Positions 18,490 through 27,855 of a DNA stretch of 64,000 nt are shown in pieces. Below the pieces are notes generated by a model. It was not told the DNA's origin, made no database searches, and saw only the letters and a list, made by a program, of their open reading frames with translations. This DNA is from Ga0077555 sp963741565 (GTDB lineage: Bacteria > Pseudomonadota > Alphaproteobacteria > Rhizobiales > Hyphomicrobiaceae). The stretch lies in NCBI GenBank assembly GCA_963741565.1, contig CAVUIK010000008.1, positions 1 through 64,000 of the forward strand, in the 5' to 3' direction. Both the position numbers and the translations under genes were made by a program. Each line of letters starts with the position of its first letter. The first letter of the stretch is position 1.

Positions 18490-18524
18490 GAACTTTAGCA
18501 GAACAAATGGAACATTAAAAGAAC
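18490..18524 (-). promoter_or_regulatory. Tandem LexA (SOS) boxes upstream of the radical SAM gene
   Basis: On the plus strand two GAAC-N7-GAAC elements occur, at 18490-18504 and 18510-18524, exactly 20 bp (two helical turns) apart. Read toward the gene they are GTTC-N7-GTTC, the known alphaproteobacterial LexA operator. A further GTTC at 18529-18532 makes the distal half partly palindromic. The pair sits 27-61 bp before the radical SAM start codon, where a repressor would cover the promoter. Confidence 0.75.
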
Positions 18525-18639
18525 ATTTGTTCTGCCACAAAGTGGCTTGCGTCACCAACAGCCCTGTGGCAGTTACGGGGCCAATTAACGATGCATCGCT
18601 AAAGTTGGGCGCCGAGGCGACCTGCGCGCGCCGAACTAT

Positions 18640-18714
<75 letters not shown>

Positions 18715-18854
18715 TACGCCCAGGCCCTCTTGACTCACGAGCACTCCGCTCCCGAAAGTGTCCGAAATTTCGGGCTGATTTGGCTGACGCGTCGAACCGC
18801 TTGTGCTACCGGCATATCAGGAATGCTAATTGTCGACTGAGCGAAAGAGCGCGC

Positions 18855-19469
18855 ATGCCCCGCATCACGTTACACAAAGGCGACCTGCCGGCTGGGCTGT
18901 CGTTGGGATCCTCCGTTGCAATCGACTCGGAAACACTTGGGCTGAAGCCACACCGCGATCGGCTTTGCCTGATTCAGCTTTCCGCCGGAAACGACGAAGC
19001 CCACCTGGTGCAGTTTGATGGGAAAGATTGGTCTGCGCCGCGACTGAAGCAGCTTTTGTCCGACCAGAAGATATTGAAAATATTTCATTATGCTCGATTT
19101 GACCTCGCTGTTATCGAGCGCTACCTCGGGGTCGTGGCATCCCCTATCTGGTGCACCAAGGTCGCTTCGAAACTCTCCCGCACATACACGGACCGACACG
19201 GTCTCAAGGATCTCTGCGGCGAACTGCTCAATATCGATCTGTCCAAGCAGCAGCAAAGCTCGGATTGGGCGGCCAAGGACCTTTCTCAACAGCAGCTTGC
19301 CTATGCGGCTTCCGATGTGTTGCATCTCCATCAATTGAAGGCGCGTCTCGAGAGCATGCTGGTCCGCGAGGGCCGCCTTCCGGCAGCCGAAGCCTGTTTT
19401 CAGTTCTTGCCGGAGCGCGCCCGGCTGGACCTCAATGGGTTCGATGACACGGATATTTTTGCCCATTGA
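18855..19469 (+). CDS. rnd: Ribonuclease D, short form
   Basis: A 204-residue DEDDy 3'-5' exonuclease. Exo I is AIDSETLGL, Exo II is FHYARFDLAVI and Exo III is AYAASDVLHL with the Tyr of YxxxD. It trims the 3' ends of tRNA precursors and other small RNAs. The HRDC domains of the enterobacterial enzyme are missing, as is usual for the short alphaproteobacterial form. It lies 140 bp after tRNA-Thr on the same strand. I use ATG 18855, because the open frame runs back into the tRNA gene and the upstream part has no similarity. Confidence 0.9.
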   Translation: MPRITLHKGDLPAGLSLGSSVAIDSETLGLKPHRDRLCLIQLSAGNDEAHLVQFDGKDWSAPRLKQLLSDQKILKIFHYARFDLAVIERYLGVVASPIWCTKVASKLSRTYTDRHGLKDLCGELLNIDLSKQQQSSDWAAKDLSQQQLAYAASDVLHLHQLKARLESMLVREGRLPAAEACFQFLPERARLDLNGFDDTDIFAH

Positions 19470-19627
19470 GGCGCCTCCTTCGCCGTGACGTGTGGATGAG
19501 CCCCGTTCAGCAACACAATGCCCGGGTATCTGCTTGCTGTGGGCCGCATTTTCTCCCAATTTGACCGCCATCCATCATTCGGGCGCTTCGGCACGATTTT
19601 TCCGCGCTCGGCGGCGAGCTTAGAGGC

Positions 19628-21715
19628 ATGAGCAGAAACGCAAAGCGCCCGAGCACAGGCGGCACCGGCGCAGCGCAAGCCACAGCGTCTGCTCGCGAAC
19701 GCACGCGCGAGTTTCGTCGTGGACGCCGCCATTCCTGGCTCGTGCGCAGCCTGAAGTTGGCACTCCCGTCGATAGCGCTTGTCTCGATCAGCGCCTACGC
19801 CACGGTCCTCCTGGCGACGGCCCGCGTCAAACAGCCCGGTCTCGATCCCGGGACGATCCGCATCGATCCTCGGAACCTGACCATGGACCTGCCGAAATAC
19901 GATGGGTTCAATAAGGATGGGTCGCAATACAAAGTCCGCGCCAAAGAGGCGATCACCGATCTCAAGATGTCGGGCCCGACCCGGCTCAATGCCATCGATG
20001 GTGATCTCATTCAGGCGAACGGGGTTGTGACAAAACTCAAAGCGACCTGGGGAACCTACGATCAGAAGAAAAATGTGCTCGAGCTTTACGAGAAAGTCGA
20101 CGTCGACGGCTCGACGGGCATGAAGGCGCGGCTGTCCCGAGCGACTGTGCACACCAAGGAAAATCGCATCGTCACCAACGAGCCGATGACTGCAGAAACC
20201 GAAGCCGGCAAAATCAGCGCTCGGTCGATGGATTACAATTCAAGGGCCCGCAAAGGCATCTTTCGCGACGCGGTCCATGTTCGCATCAAGTCAAATGGGC
20301 AATCGCGCCCGGAGAAGCCCGTCACGCAGTCGGCAGTGCCGCTGGGCCTCAACGCCAACAGCGGGCAACCCATCGAAGTGAGATCCGAAAAACTGGATAT
20401 CGACGACGAAGCCAAGACGGCCCTGTTTCGGGAAGCGGTGATCGCCAAGCAAGGCGACGCGATTCTGGAGGCCCCCGAACTTGAGGTTTTCTATGAAGGC
20501 AAGGCTGCCAGCCTCGAGACGGCCGGAAAACCGGCCGACGGCGCACCGGCTGCGGAAACACAGAGCCGACTCAAGGCAATCAAGGCGCGCGGCGGCGTTT
20601 TAATGACAAACAAGGAGGATCGCGCCACCGGGGCAACGCTCGACTACGACGCGGCAACCGAGCGAGGTATCCTCAAGGGCAAGGTCGTGGTCACATCGGG
20701 GGCAGAGCGGCAAGCCACCGCTGAGGCGCTTAATTTCGACCAGAAAGCCGACACGGTTCTGATGACAGGAGACGTGATCGTCACGCAAGACAAGAACGTC
20801 CTCAAGGGTCGCCGCATGCTGGTGGACCGCAAACACGGCAAGACGCGCCTCGAGTCACCGGCCGAGGGGACGGTGCCGGCTGGCCGGATTGCGAGCACCT
20901 TCGTTCAGGGTGACGCCAAGTCCAGCAAGTCGAAAGAACCGGCCAAGGCGGATGCTGGGGCGCCGGCCCTGGGGGCCCTCGGGGCATCATTCAAGAATGA
21001 TCCCAATGCGCCGACCGAGGTCGAAGCCGACACTCTGGATATCGATGACAGCAAAAAGACCGCATTATATGTCGGCAAAGTCGTCGCCAAACAGGGCGAT
21101 ACCGTGATCAAGACGTCGGAGCTGACCGTCTTCTATACGGGGCAGTCAGGATTCGCTTCCGGTACGCAACCGGCGGCGCAAGCCTCAAAAGCGGGGGCGG
21201 GGCAAGCAGGACAACTGACCCGCGTCGAAGCGCGCAAAAAGGTCGTCATCACGTCGAAGGATGGGCAGGAGGCCAGCGGCGATTGGGCGGACATGGACGT
21301 AAAGGCCAACACGATGGTGCTGGGTGGCAAGGTACTGGTGGCGCAAGGCAAGAACGTGATCGAAGGCCCGGAAGGCGCACGCCTCTTCATCGACATGAAT
21401 TCTGGTGTGTCCCGCTTTGAGCAGGCGCCAGGGGCGTCCGGGCCCTGGGCGCCGCAAGCCGTGAGCGCCGCAGGGCCGACGACGGGTCCGGCGCCGCCGT
21501 CGATCACGGGTCCCGCCGCGCCGTCGCCGACCTGCCCTCCAGGCGCGGTCTGCTCGAGCGGGCGCATGCGCGCCGTGCTCTATCCCAATATGGTTCAAGA
21601 TGCTGCTAAGAAGGCCGCGGAGGCCGCCGGTGGCGCCAAACCGGAGGCCGTCAAGGTCAAGAAGCCGAGATCGCCGTTGACGTCGCCTGCGACCGAAACA
21701 GGCAAAGGGCAATGA
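19628..21715 (+). CDS. lptC: LPS-transport fusion: LptC joined to two tandem LptA (OstA) domains
   Basis: The 695-residue protein begins with a basic cytoplasmic end and one membrane anchor (about residues 41-64). An LptC-like periplasmic domain follows (about 66-235). Next come two OstA/LptA-type domains at about 249-415 and 461-602. They are recognisable duplicates: KLDIDDEAKTALFREAVIAK versus TLDIDDSKKTALYVGKVVAK, and LEVFYEGKA versus LTVFYTGQSG. The C-terminus is Pro/Ala-rich. LptC and LptA normally are separate proteins that form the periplasmic bridge carrying lipopolysaccharide. Here the bridge appears to be encoded as one anchored chain. lptB follows 70 bp downstream, and no separate lptA is present. 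Confidence 0.85.
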   Translation: MSRNAKRPSTGGTGAAQATASARERTREFRRGRRHSWLVRSLKLALPSIALVSISAYATVLLATARVKQPGLDPGTIRIDPRNLTMDLPKYDGFNKDGSQYKVRAKEAITDLKMSGPTRLNAIDGDLIQANGVVTKLKATWGTYDQKKNVLELYEKVDVDGSTGMKARLSRATVHTKENRIVTNEPMTAETEAGKISARSMDYNSRARKGIFRDAVHVRIKSNGQSRPEKPVTQSAVPLGLNANSGQPIEVRSEKLDIDDEAKTALFREAVIAKQGDAILEAPELEVFYEGKAASLETAGKPADGAPAAETQSRLKAIKARGGVLMTNKEDRATGATLDYDAATERGILKGKVVVTSGAERQATAEALNFDQKADTVLMTGDVIVTQDKNVLKGRRMLVDRKHGKTRLESPAEGTVPAGRIASTFVQGDAKSSKSKEPAKADAGAPALGALGASFKNDPNAPTEVEADTLDIDDSKKTALYVGKVVAKQGDTVIKTSELTVFYTGQSGFASGTQPAAQASKAGAGQAGQLTRVEARKKVVITSKDGQEASGDWADMDVKANTMVLGGKVLVAQGKNVIEGPEGARLFIDMNSGVSRFEQAPGASGPWAPQAVSAAGPTTGPAPPSITGPAAPSPTCPPGAVCSSGRMRAVLYPNMVQDAAKKAAEAAGGAKPEAVKVKKPRSPLTSPATETGKGQ

Positions 21716-21785
21716 TCCGATATTGGCCCTATTTGGTCGACCGTTGCGACAGCTTTCAATATCAGCCAATGAGAACGGAACGGGA

Positions 21786-22658
21786 ATGTTAAGCTTGTCG
21801 CTCTTGTCCAGGTTGCGCGGAAAAGGACCTGCAACGTCCGACCTTCAGTTGGCAGCTGCGCAACGCGGCCGCCAAGCGTCCACGGCGGGATATCGGCCAC
21901 ACGACGTCCAACAGCAGCCCCCACAGCAGGCGGTCGGCGAAGGCTGGCTGACCTGCGAGGGCGTCCAGAAGACCTACAAGAAGCGCATGGTCGTCAAAGG
22001 CGTCAGCGTCGCCGTCCGCCGGGGGGAGGCCGTTGGTCTGCTTGGCCCCAACGGCGCTGGCAAAACCACCGTTTTCTACATGATTACCGGGCTCGTGCCC
22101 GCCGATGCCGGGCGCATTACGATCGATGGCCTCGACGTCACCAAGCTCCCGATGTACCGACGGGCCCGGATGGGGATCGGCTACCTGCCGCAGGAAGCAT
22201 CGATTTTTCGAGGCCTGACGGTCGAACAGAACATCATGGCGATCCTGGAGCTGGTCGAACCCAATCGGAAACGGCGCAAAGAGCAATTGGATAGCCTCTT
22301 GGAGGAGTTCAGCATCACGCGCTTGCGCAAGAGCCCCTCCATCGCCCTGTCGGGCGGTGAGCGTCGGCGCTGTGAGATCGCCCGGGCCCTGGCCTCCCGC
22401 CCGTCCTACATGTTGTTGGACGAACCGTTTGCGGGTATTGACCCTATTGCGGTTGGGGACATCCAGCAGCTCGTTCGCCATCTGACGCAACGTGGAATTG
22501 GTGTATTGATCACCGATCACAACGTCCGCGAGACTTTAAGCCTCGTTGACCGGGGGTACGTCATCGCGGAAGGTCAAGTTCTTACACAAGGTAAGCCTGA
22601 GGCAATCATAGCGAACGAAGACGTGCGGCGGGTCTACCTTGGCGACATGTTCGGTTAA
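21786..22658 (+). CDS. lptB: LPS export ABC transporter ATP-binding protein LptB
   Basis: The 290-residue ATPase has Walker A GPNGAGKTT, Q-loop YLPQEASIFRGLTVEQN (the LptB hallmark), signature LSGGERRRCEIARA, Walker B MLLDEPFAGID and the H-loop in TDHNVRET. It powers extraction of lipopolysaccharide through LptFG toward the LptC/LptA bridge encoded just upstream. An N-terminal extension of about 55 Gln/Pro-rich residues precedes the ATPase fold, as in other Hyphomicrobiales. I chose ATG 21786, with GGAACGGGA upstream. Confidence 0.93.
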   Translation: MLSLSLLSRLRGKGPATSDLQLAAAQRGRQASTAGYRPHDVQQQPPQQAVGEGWLTCEGVQKTYKKRMVVKGVSVAVRRGEAVGLLGPNGAGKTTVFYMITGLVPADAGRITIDGLDVTKLPMYRRARMGIGYLPQEASIFRGLTVEQNIMAILELVEPNRKRRKEQLDSLLEEFSITRLRKSPSIALSGGERRRCEIARALASRPSYMLLDEPFAGIDPIAVGDIQQLVRHLTQRGIGVLITDHNVRETLSLVDRGYVIAEGQVLTQGKPEAIIANEDVRRVYLGDMFG

Positions 22659-22717
22659 TGGCCCTCGGTTAAGTCTTGGGGTCATCAGTAACCCAAGGAC
22701 CAGGTGAGGCAATTGAG

Positions 22718-24254
22718 ATGGCGCTTTCGGCGAAGCTAGAGCTCAGACAGAGCCACCAGCTCGTCATGACGCCGCAGCTGCAGCAGGCGATCCGTCTCTT
22801 GCAACTGTCCAATATTGAACTCAATACGTTCGTGGAAACCGAGATCGAGCGCAATCCGCTTCTCGAGCGTGACGACGAAGGGCCGGCTGAGGCGCCGGAA
22901 GCTGGCGATCGGGTCAGCGAAACCGATGTTGCCAGCGAGAGTGACGAGCTGCATCTCGATCAGGCCGCGCAAACCTCAGCGGCGGCGGACGACCTCGACA
23001 GCGATTATGACAACGTGTTTCCAGATACCGCGCCGAACGAACTCGGCGTCGGCCAAGGGCTCAACAACTGGACGAGCGTCTCCCAGAAGAACACATCGGC
23101 GTCAATGAACGAAGATGCCAATCTGGAGGCGTACGCAACCAAGGAACTTTCCCTCAAGGACCATTTGACCAGCCAGCTCAATCTCACCTTCACGGACTCC
23201 ATCGACCGTTTGATTGGCGGCTATCTTATCGATCTCATCGACGAGGCCGGTTATCTCCGCAGCGACCTCGCGGAACTGGCTTTGAAGCTCGGGACGTCTC
23301 AGGCCAGAGTCGAGGCGATCCTTGGAAAACTGCAGACGTTCGACCCGCCCGGCGTATTTGCTCGCGACCTCAAGGAATGCCTGGCGTTGCAGCTCAAGGA
23401 GCGCAAGCGCTACGATCCGTTGATCGCCAAGTTCCTCGACTGCCTGCCATTACTGGCGGCGCACAACCTGCCGGCGCTGCGTCGTGCGATTGGCTGCGAT
23501 CAAGACGATCTCAGCGACATGATCGCCGAAATCAAGCAGCTCAATCCGAAGCCAGGCCTCGGCTTCGGATCAGAAGACGTGCACGCTGTGGTTCCCGACG
23601 TTCTGGTGCGTTCGGCAAGTGACGGTAGCTGGCTTGTCGAGCTGAACAGCGACACGCTACCGCGCGTTCTCGTGAACCGCTCGTATTACGCGCGGGTCAA
23701 TCGCATCGCCGGCTCGGGCAAGGATAAGGATAAGGACAAGGAGTTCCTGCTCGAATGCTTGAACAACGCCAATTGGCTTGTAAAAAGTCTCGATCAGCGC
23801 GCACGCACAATCCTGCGCGTGGCGGAGGAAATCATTCGGCAACAGGACGGCTTTCTTGCGCATGGCGTCCAGCATTTGCGTCCCTTGAACCTGAAAACGA
23901 TCGCTGACGCGATCAAGATGCACGAGTTCGACCATTAGCCGCGTCACGTCGAACAAATACATGGCGACACCGCGCGGGATCTTCGAACTCAAATACTTCT
24001 TTACATCGTCAATTGCATCGGCAGGTGACGGTGAGGCCCATTCGTCGGAAGCTGTCCGCCACCGCATCAAGACGCTAATCGATGCGGAACGCCCGGACGC
24101 CATCCTGTCAGACGATAAGCTGGTCGAGCTACTGGCACGGGAAGGTATTGAGATCGCGCGCCGAACCGTTGCGAAATACCGCGAATCGATGCGGATCTCC
24201 TCCTCAGTCCAGCGGCGCCGAGAGAAGCGGATCATGGCGCATGCCGACGCCTAA
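22718..24254 (+). pseudogene. rpoN: RNA polymerase sigma-54 factor RpoN, frameshifted before the RpoN box
   Basis: Region I is intact (LELRQSHQLVMTPQLQQAIR), followed by an acidic linker, the core-binding region and the start of the DNA-binding part (NLKTIADAIKMHE). The frame then ends at TAG. One base over, the protein continues as STISRVTSNKY, GIFELKYFF and the RpoN box ARRTVAKYRE, ending at 24254. Removing one T from TT 23927-23928 restores a 511-residue protein; the span is 3n+1 bases. Without the RpoN box, sigma-54 cannot recognise -24/-12 promoters. The C-terminal part is perfectly conserved, so sequencing error or very recent mutation is likely. Confidence 0.92.
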
Positions 24255-24531
24255 CGGCATCTTTGTGCCCATACAAAATGCGCTCGTCCGACTCGGTTGC
24301 CTGGGCAATTCAATTCATCCGCGAAGTGGGTTTGACTTTGACGAACTGACTGACTAGGGTCCGCGACGTGAGCTTTGTATACAATGTTCACTTCGCCAAT
24401 AGTGGTGGGTGCGGGACGGCAACAGCCTCGATCAATGACTTACAACCTCCAGGCTCGATCCCATGCATCGGCGGCATGGGATTTGCTCGTTTAGCGCCCC
24501 AGGGACGATGGCCATAGGAAGGGCCTGACGT
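24255..24531. other. Intergenic region between rpoN and ptsN; no hpf gene
   Basis: In many Hyphomicrobiales an hpf/raiA ribosome-hibernation gene sits between rpoN and ptsN. In these 277 bases I see no open frame of useful length, no remnant of hpf and no clear terminator. A GGAAGG ribosome site for ptsN is present at its right end. Confidence 0.6.
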
Positions 24532-24996
24532 ATGGATCTTGGTGATCTGATTTCCGCTGACGGCGTCGTGACCTCGCTTCGTGCCAAGAGCAAGAAGCAG
24601 GCACTCCTCGACCTGTCTCAAACTGCTGCGACCATAACGGGTTTGCCGCAGCGCGACATCTTCGAGACGCTGTTGCAGCGCGAGCGGTTGGGCTCGACCG
24701 GCGTCGGTCGGGGCGTCGCCATCCCCCATGGCAAACACGTTGCGCTCAAGAGGATCGTCTGCGTTTTTGCTCACCTCGACGAGGCGATTCCCTTTGACTC
24801 GCTCGATGAAGAGCCTGTGGACCTGATCTTCCTGTTGCTGGCGCCCGAGCAAGCCGGCGCGGATCACTTGAAGGCCTTGGCGCGCATTTCGAGAGTGCTC
24901 CGCGATCCCCAAGCGATCGAAAAGCTGCGGTCGTCGCGCGACAAGGCAACGCTCTATGCAGTCTTGACCGAGCCGTTGGCATCGCACGCGGCGTAA
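24532..24996 (+). CDS. ptsN: Nitrogen-regulatory PTS IIA protein PtsN (EIIA-Ntr)
   Basis: A 154-residue EIIA-fructose/nitrogen-type protein. The phosphorylated His is in VAIPHGK, and the context RERLGSTGVGRGVAIPHGKH is the family signature. It receives phosphate from the PtsP-NPr chain and regulates potassium, nitrogen and carbon-storage pathways by binding partners. Its place after rpoN is the standard arrangement. ATG 24532 follows GGAAGGGCC. Confidence 0.93.
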   Translation: MDLGDLISADGVVTSLRAKSKKQALLDLSQTAATITGLPQRDIFETLLQRERLGSTGVGRGVAIPHGKHVALKRIVCVFAHLDEAIPFDSLDEEPVDLIFLLLAPEQAGADHLKALARISRVLRDPQAIEKLRSSRDKATLYAVLTEPLASHAA

Positions 24997-25006
24997 ATCT
25001 GCGCGG

Positions 25007-25804
25007 TCAGCCCAGAACCAGCAAAGCACCAAGCCCCAGCCCGCCCACTGCGATGCGCCACCAGGCAAACGGCGCAAAGCCATGCCGGCTGACGAAGTCA
25101 AGCAGGTAGCGGACCACCACCACACCGGCCACAAAGGCGACGACGAAACCGAGCGCGATGGACTGCACAGTCGCGGCGTCGAGATCGTTGACGTTCTTGT
25201 AGAGATCGTACGCAAACGCGCCCGCCATCGTCGGCATTGCCAGGAAGAACGAAAACTCGGCAGCGGCCCGCTTTTCCACACCCAGCAGCATCGCGCCGAC
25301 AATCGTGGCGCCGGAACGCGAGACACCTGGGATCATGGCCAGGCATTGGCAAAGACCGATTTTCAACGCCATCACCGGCGAGACGTCCATCGGATCATGG
25401 ATATCGGTTTTCAACCGCATACGGTCGACAGCCAGCAGAATGAACCCGCCGATGATCAACGTCGAACAAATCAGCAGCGGGGTCTCGAAGAGGACCTGTT
25501 TGATAAACTTGTGCAGTGTCACTCCGACAACCGCAGCCGGCAGAAACGCGAGCAGAATGGCCAGCACAAACCTGCGGGTTCGCGGATCGCTCGGCAAATC
25601 GACCAGGAGCCGGATGAGCTTCGCGGAATAGACCGTCAAGATCGCAAGCACGGCGCCAAGCTGGATCAGGATCTCGAATAGGCGTTTCGACGGTTTCACA
25701 CCCAGAAAGTGCTCGGTCAGCAGCAGATGGCCGGTCGATGACACCGGAATGAATTCGGTCAACCCCTCGATGATGCCGAGCAGGATGACTTGCCAGGTGG
25801 ACAC
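25007..25804 (-). CDS. uppP: Undecaprenyl-diphosphatase UppP (BacA)
   Basis: A 265-residue membrane protein with the two catalytic regions of BacA: EGLTEFIPVSSTGHLLL near the N-terminus and GVSRSGATIVGAMLLG in the middle. It dephosphorylates undecaprenyl diphosphate to recycle the lipid carrier for peptidoglycan and O-antigen synthesis, and overproduction gives bacitracin resistance. It is convergent with ptsN, with 10 bp between the stops. Confidence 0.95.
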   Translation of the reverse strand: MSTWQVILLGIIEGLTEFIPVSSTGHLLLTEHFLGVKPSKRLFEILIQLGAVLAILTVYSAKLIRLLVDLPSDPRTRRFVLAILLAFLPAAVVGVTLHKFIKQVLFETPLLICSTLIIGGFILLAVDRMRLKTDIHDPMDVSPVMALKIGLCQCLAMIPGVSRSGATIVGAMLLGVEKRAAAEFSFFLAMPTMAGAFAYDLYKNVNDLDAATVQSIALGFVVAFVAGVVVVRYLLDFVSRHGFAPFAWWRIAVGGLGLGALLVLG

Positions 25805-26000
25805 GGGGCCGTCTCCGTCAGTTCGAGGCGCTGGTTGAGTGCGCCGCGTTTAGCAGGATTCTCATTGTCAATGCGAGCCCTTGCCCGAACGGGCGGCGAA
25901 AGATATCCAAGCAATGTGCGTGGTTGTTCCGACGCCGTACTTCCGACCAAGTGCAGAGGCCAACTCTCGGCAACCCAAAGAGGAGGGCCGAGGAATATCT

Positions 26001-26699
26001 ATGTCGCAGCTGACCCATTTCCGGCTCTGCCCGTTCTCGCGATCCATCCGCTTGGCACTCGCCGAACTCGATGTGCCGTTCGAAACCTCTGAGGAGCGGC
26101 CGTGGGAGTGGCGGCCGGCGTTCCTGGCTTTGAACCCCTCTGGTGACCTGCCCGTCCTACAGATGGAAGACGGTGTGGTGCTGTCGGGCGCCTACGCGAT
26201 CTCCGAATACCTGGGCGAGATGGTCCGCCGGGCGCCGGCCGACGAGCGGACGAAGGACCTCTTTCCCGGTCAGAATGAAGATCGCGCAGAGGTCCGCCGG
26301 CTGGTCGACTGGTTCCATCGCAAGCTGGATTCCGAGGTATCGCGTGAGCTGCTGCGTGAAAAGCTCTATGCCCGATTGCGGCCGGAACTTTCGGGCCACA
26401 TCCCCGACCCGGAGCTGTTGCGGGCGCTCCGCGCCAATTTGCGGTACCATCTGAGCTACGTGAGCCATCTCGCCGACCAGCGGCGCTGGCTTGCAGGCGA
26501 CGAGATGAGCTTCGCCGATCTCGCAGCGGCAGCCCATTTGTCGTGCATCGACTATCTCGACGAGGTGCCATGGGACAAGCATCCTTCGGCCGGCCACTGG
26601 TACGGGCGCATGAAGTCGCGTCCGTCCTTCCGTGCACTCTTGACCGATCGGGTCGCGGGGATCGCACCGCCCTTGCACTACGCCAATCTCGATTTTTGA
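26001..26699 (+). CDS. Glutathione S-transferase family protein
   Basis: A 232-residue protein with an N-terminal thioredoxin-like domain (FRLCPFSRSIRLALAELD, with a CPFS site, and NPSGDLPVLQMEDG with the cis-Pro) and an all-helical C-terminal domain. Its role is not evident from sequence. The gene lies 22 bp before queG on the same strand, an arrangement seen in related bacteria. Start ATG 26001 follows GAGGAGGGCCGAGG. Confidence 0.88.
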   Translation: MSQLTHFRLCPFSRSIRLALAELDVPFETSEERPWEWRPAFLALNPSGDLPVLQMEDGVVLSGAYAISEYLGEMVRRAPADERTKDLFPGQNEDRAEVRRLVDWFHRKLDSEVSRELLREKLYARLRPELSGHIPDPELLRALRANLRYHLSYVSHLADQRRWLAGDEMSFADLAAAAHLSCIDYLDEVPWDKHPSAGHWYGRMKSRPSFRALLTDRVAGIAPPLHYANLDF

Positions 26700-26721
26700 T
26701 TGCGTCGCTTCCGACCAAGAC

Positions 26722-27855
26722 ATGCCCGCCATGAGGCCGATGCTCGCATCGCTCGTCGAGACCGAAGCCCGGAAGGCGGGTTTCGATGTCGTGGGCATCG
26801 CTCGCACGACCGACGTTGGTCCAGAGTTGCAGGAGCGACTTGAGACATTTCTCGCGGCCGGTTGGCATGGCGACATGGATTGGTTGCAGGCAACCTCGGC
26901 TCGACGGGGACATCCGGCGCACCTGTGGCCGGGTGCGCGTAGCGCCATCATGCTCGGCATCAACTACGCGCCCGATCGCGATCCGCTGGACGTCTTGAAG
27001 GAGCGCTATCGCGGCGCGATTTCGGTCTACGCCCAGGGCAAGGACTACCACGATGTCATCAAACCGCGCCTGAAGCAGGTCGCTGCGGCCCTGGTCCGCC
27101 ACGCCGGCGCGGAGGTGAAAGTCTTCGTCGACACCGCGGCGCTGATGGAAAAGCCGATCGCAATGGCGGCAGGCCTCGGCTGGCAGGGCAAGCACACCAA
27201 TCTGGTTTCGCGCACACATGGGTCCTGGCTGTTTCTTGGCGCCATCCTGACCACGGCCGACCTCGTGCCGACCGTCGCCGAGGCCGATCATTGCGGGTCA
27301 TGCCGCCGGTGTCTGGACATCTGTCCGACCGATGCGTTCCCCGCGCCCTATCGGCTCGATGCGCGCCGCTGCATTTCGTATTTGACGATCGAGCACAAAG
27401 GGCCGATTGCGCGGGAGTTGCGCGGGCGCATCGGCAATCGGATCTATGGCTGCGATGACTGCCTGGCCGTTTGCCCCTGGAACAAGTTCGCCGAAGCTGG
27501 CCGCGAGATGCGTTTTCGCGCGCGCCCCGAAACCGATAATCCGCCGCTGGCCGACTTGCTGCGGCTCGACGATGCTCAGTTTCGGGTTCGGTTTGCAGGC
27601 ACACCGGTGAAGCGGACTGGCCGCACCCGTTTCATGCGCAACGTCCTGATTGCGGCCGGAAACTCAGGCGACACGGATCTCTTGCCGCAGATCGAAGCGC
27701 TCTTGAGCGACGCGGCACCTCTGGTCCGCGGAGCAGCGGTCTGGGCATTGGCACAATTGGCTGGGCGCGAGTACGTCTCCCGGATCGCCGGTCGATGTCT
27801 CCCCAGCGAAACGGATCAAGGTGTGTTGGCCGAATGGACCGCGGAGCTTCAGTGA
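26722..27855 (+). CDS. queG: Epoxyqueuosine reductase QueG
   Basis: The 377-residue protein has two [4Fe-4S] motifs, CGSCRRCLDICPTDAF with the later C of ARRCISY, and CDDCLAVCPWN, and a C-terminal HEAT-like helical part. It catalyses the cobalamin-dependent final reduction of epoxyqueuosine to queuosine at position 34 of tRNAs with GUN anticodons. The GKHTNLVSRTHGSW stretch is typical. Its TGA overlaps the ATG of the next gene (TGATG). Confidence 0.95.
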   Translation: MPAMRPMLASLVETEARKAGFDVVGIARTTDVGPELQERLETFLAAGWHGDMDWLQATSARRGHPAHLWPGARSAIMLGINYAPDRDPLDVLKERYRGAISVYAQGKDYHDVIKPRLKQVAAALVRHAGAEVKVFVDTAALMEKPIAMAAGLGWQGKHTNLVSRTHGSWLFLGAILTTADLVPTVAEADHCGSCRRCLDICPTDAFPAPYRLDARRCISYLTIEHKGPIARELRGRIGNRIYGCDDCLAVCPWNKFAEAGREMRFRARPETDNPPLADLLRLDDAQFRVRFAGTPVKRTGRTRFMRNVLIAAGNSGDTDLLPQIEALLSDAAPLVRGAAVWALAQLAGREYVSRIAGRCLPSETDQGVLAEWTAELQ

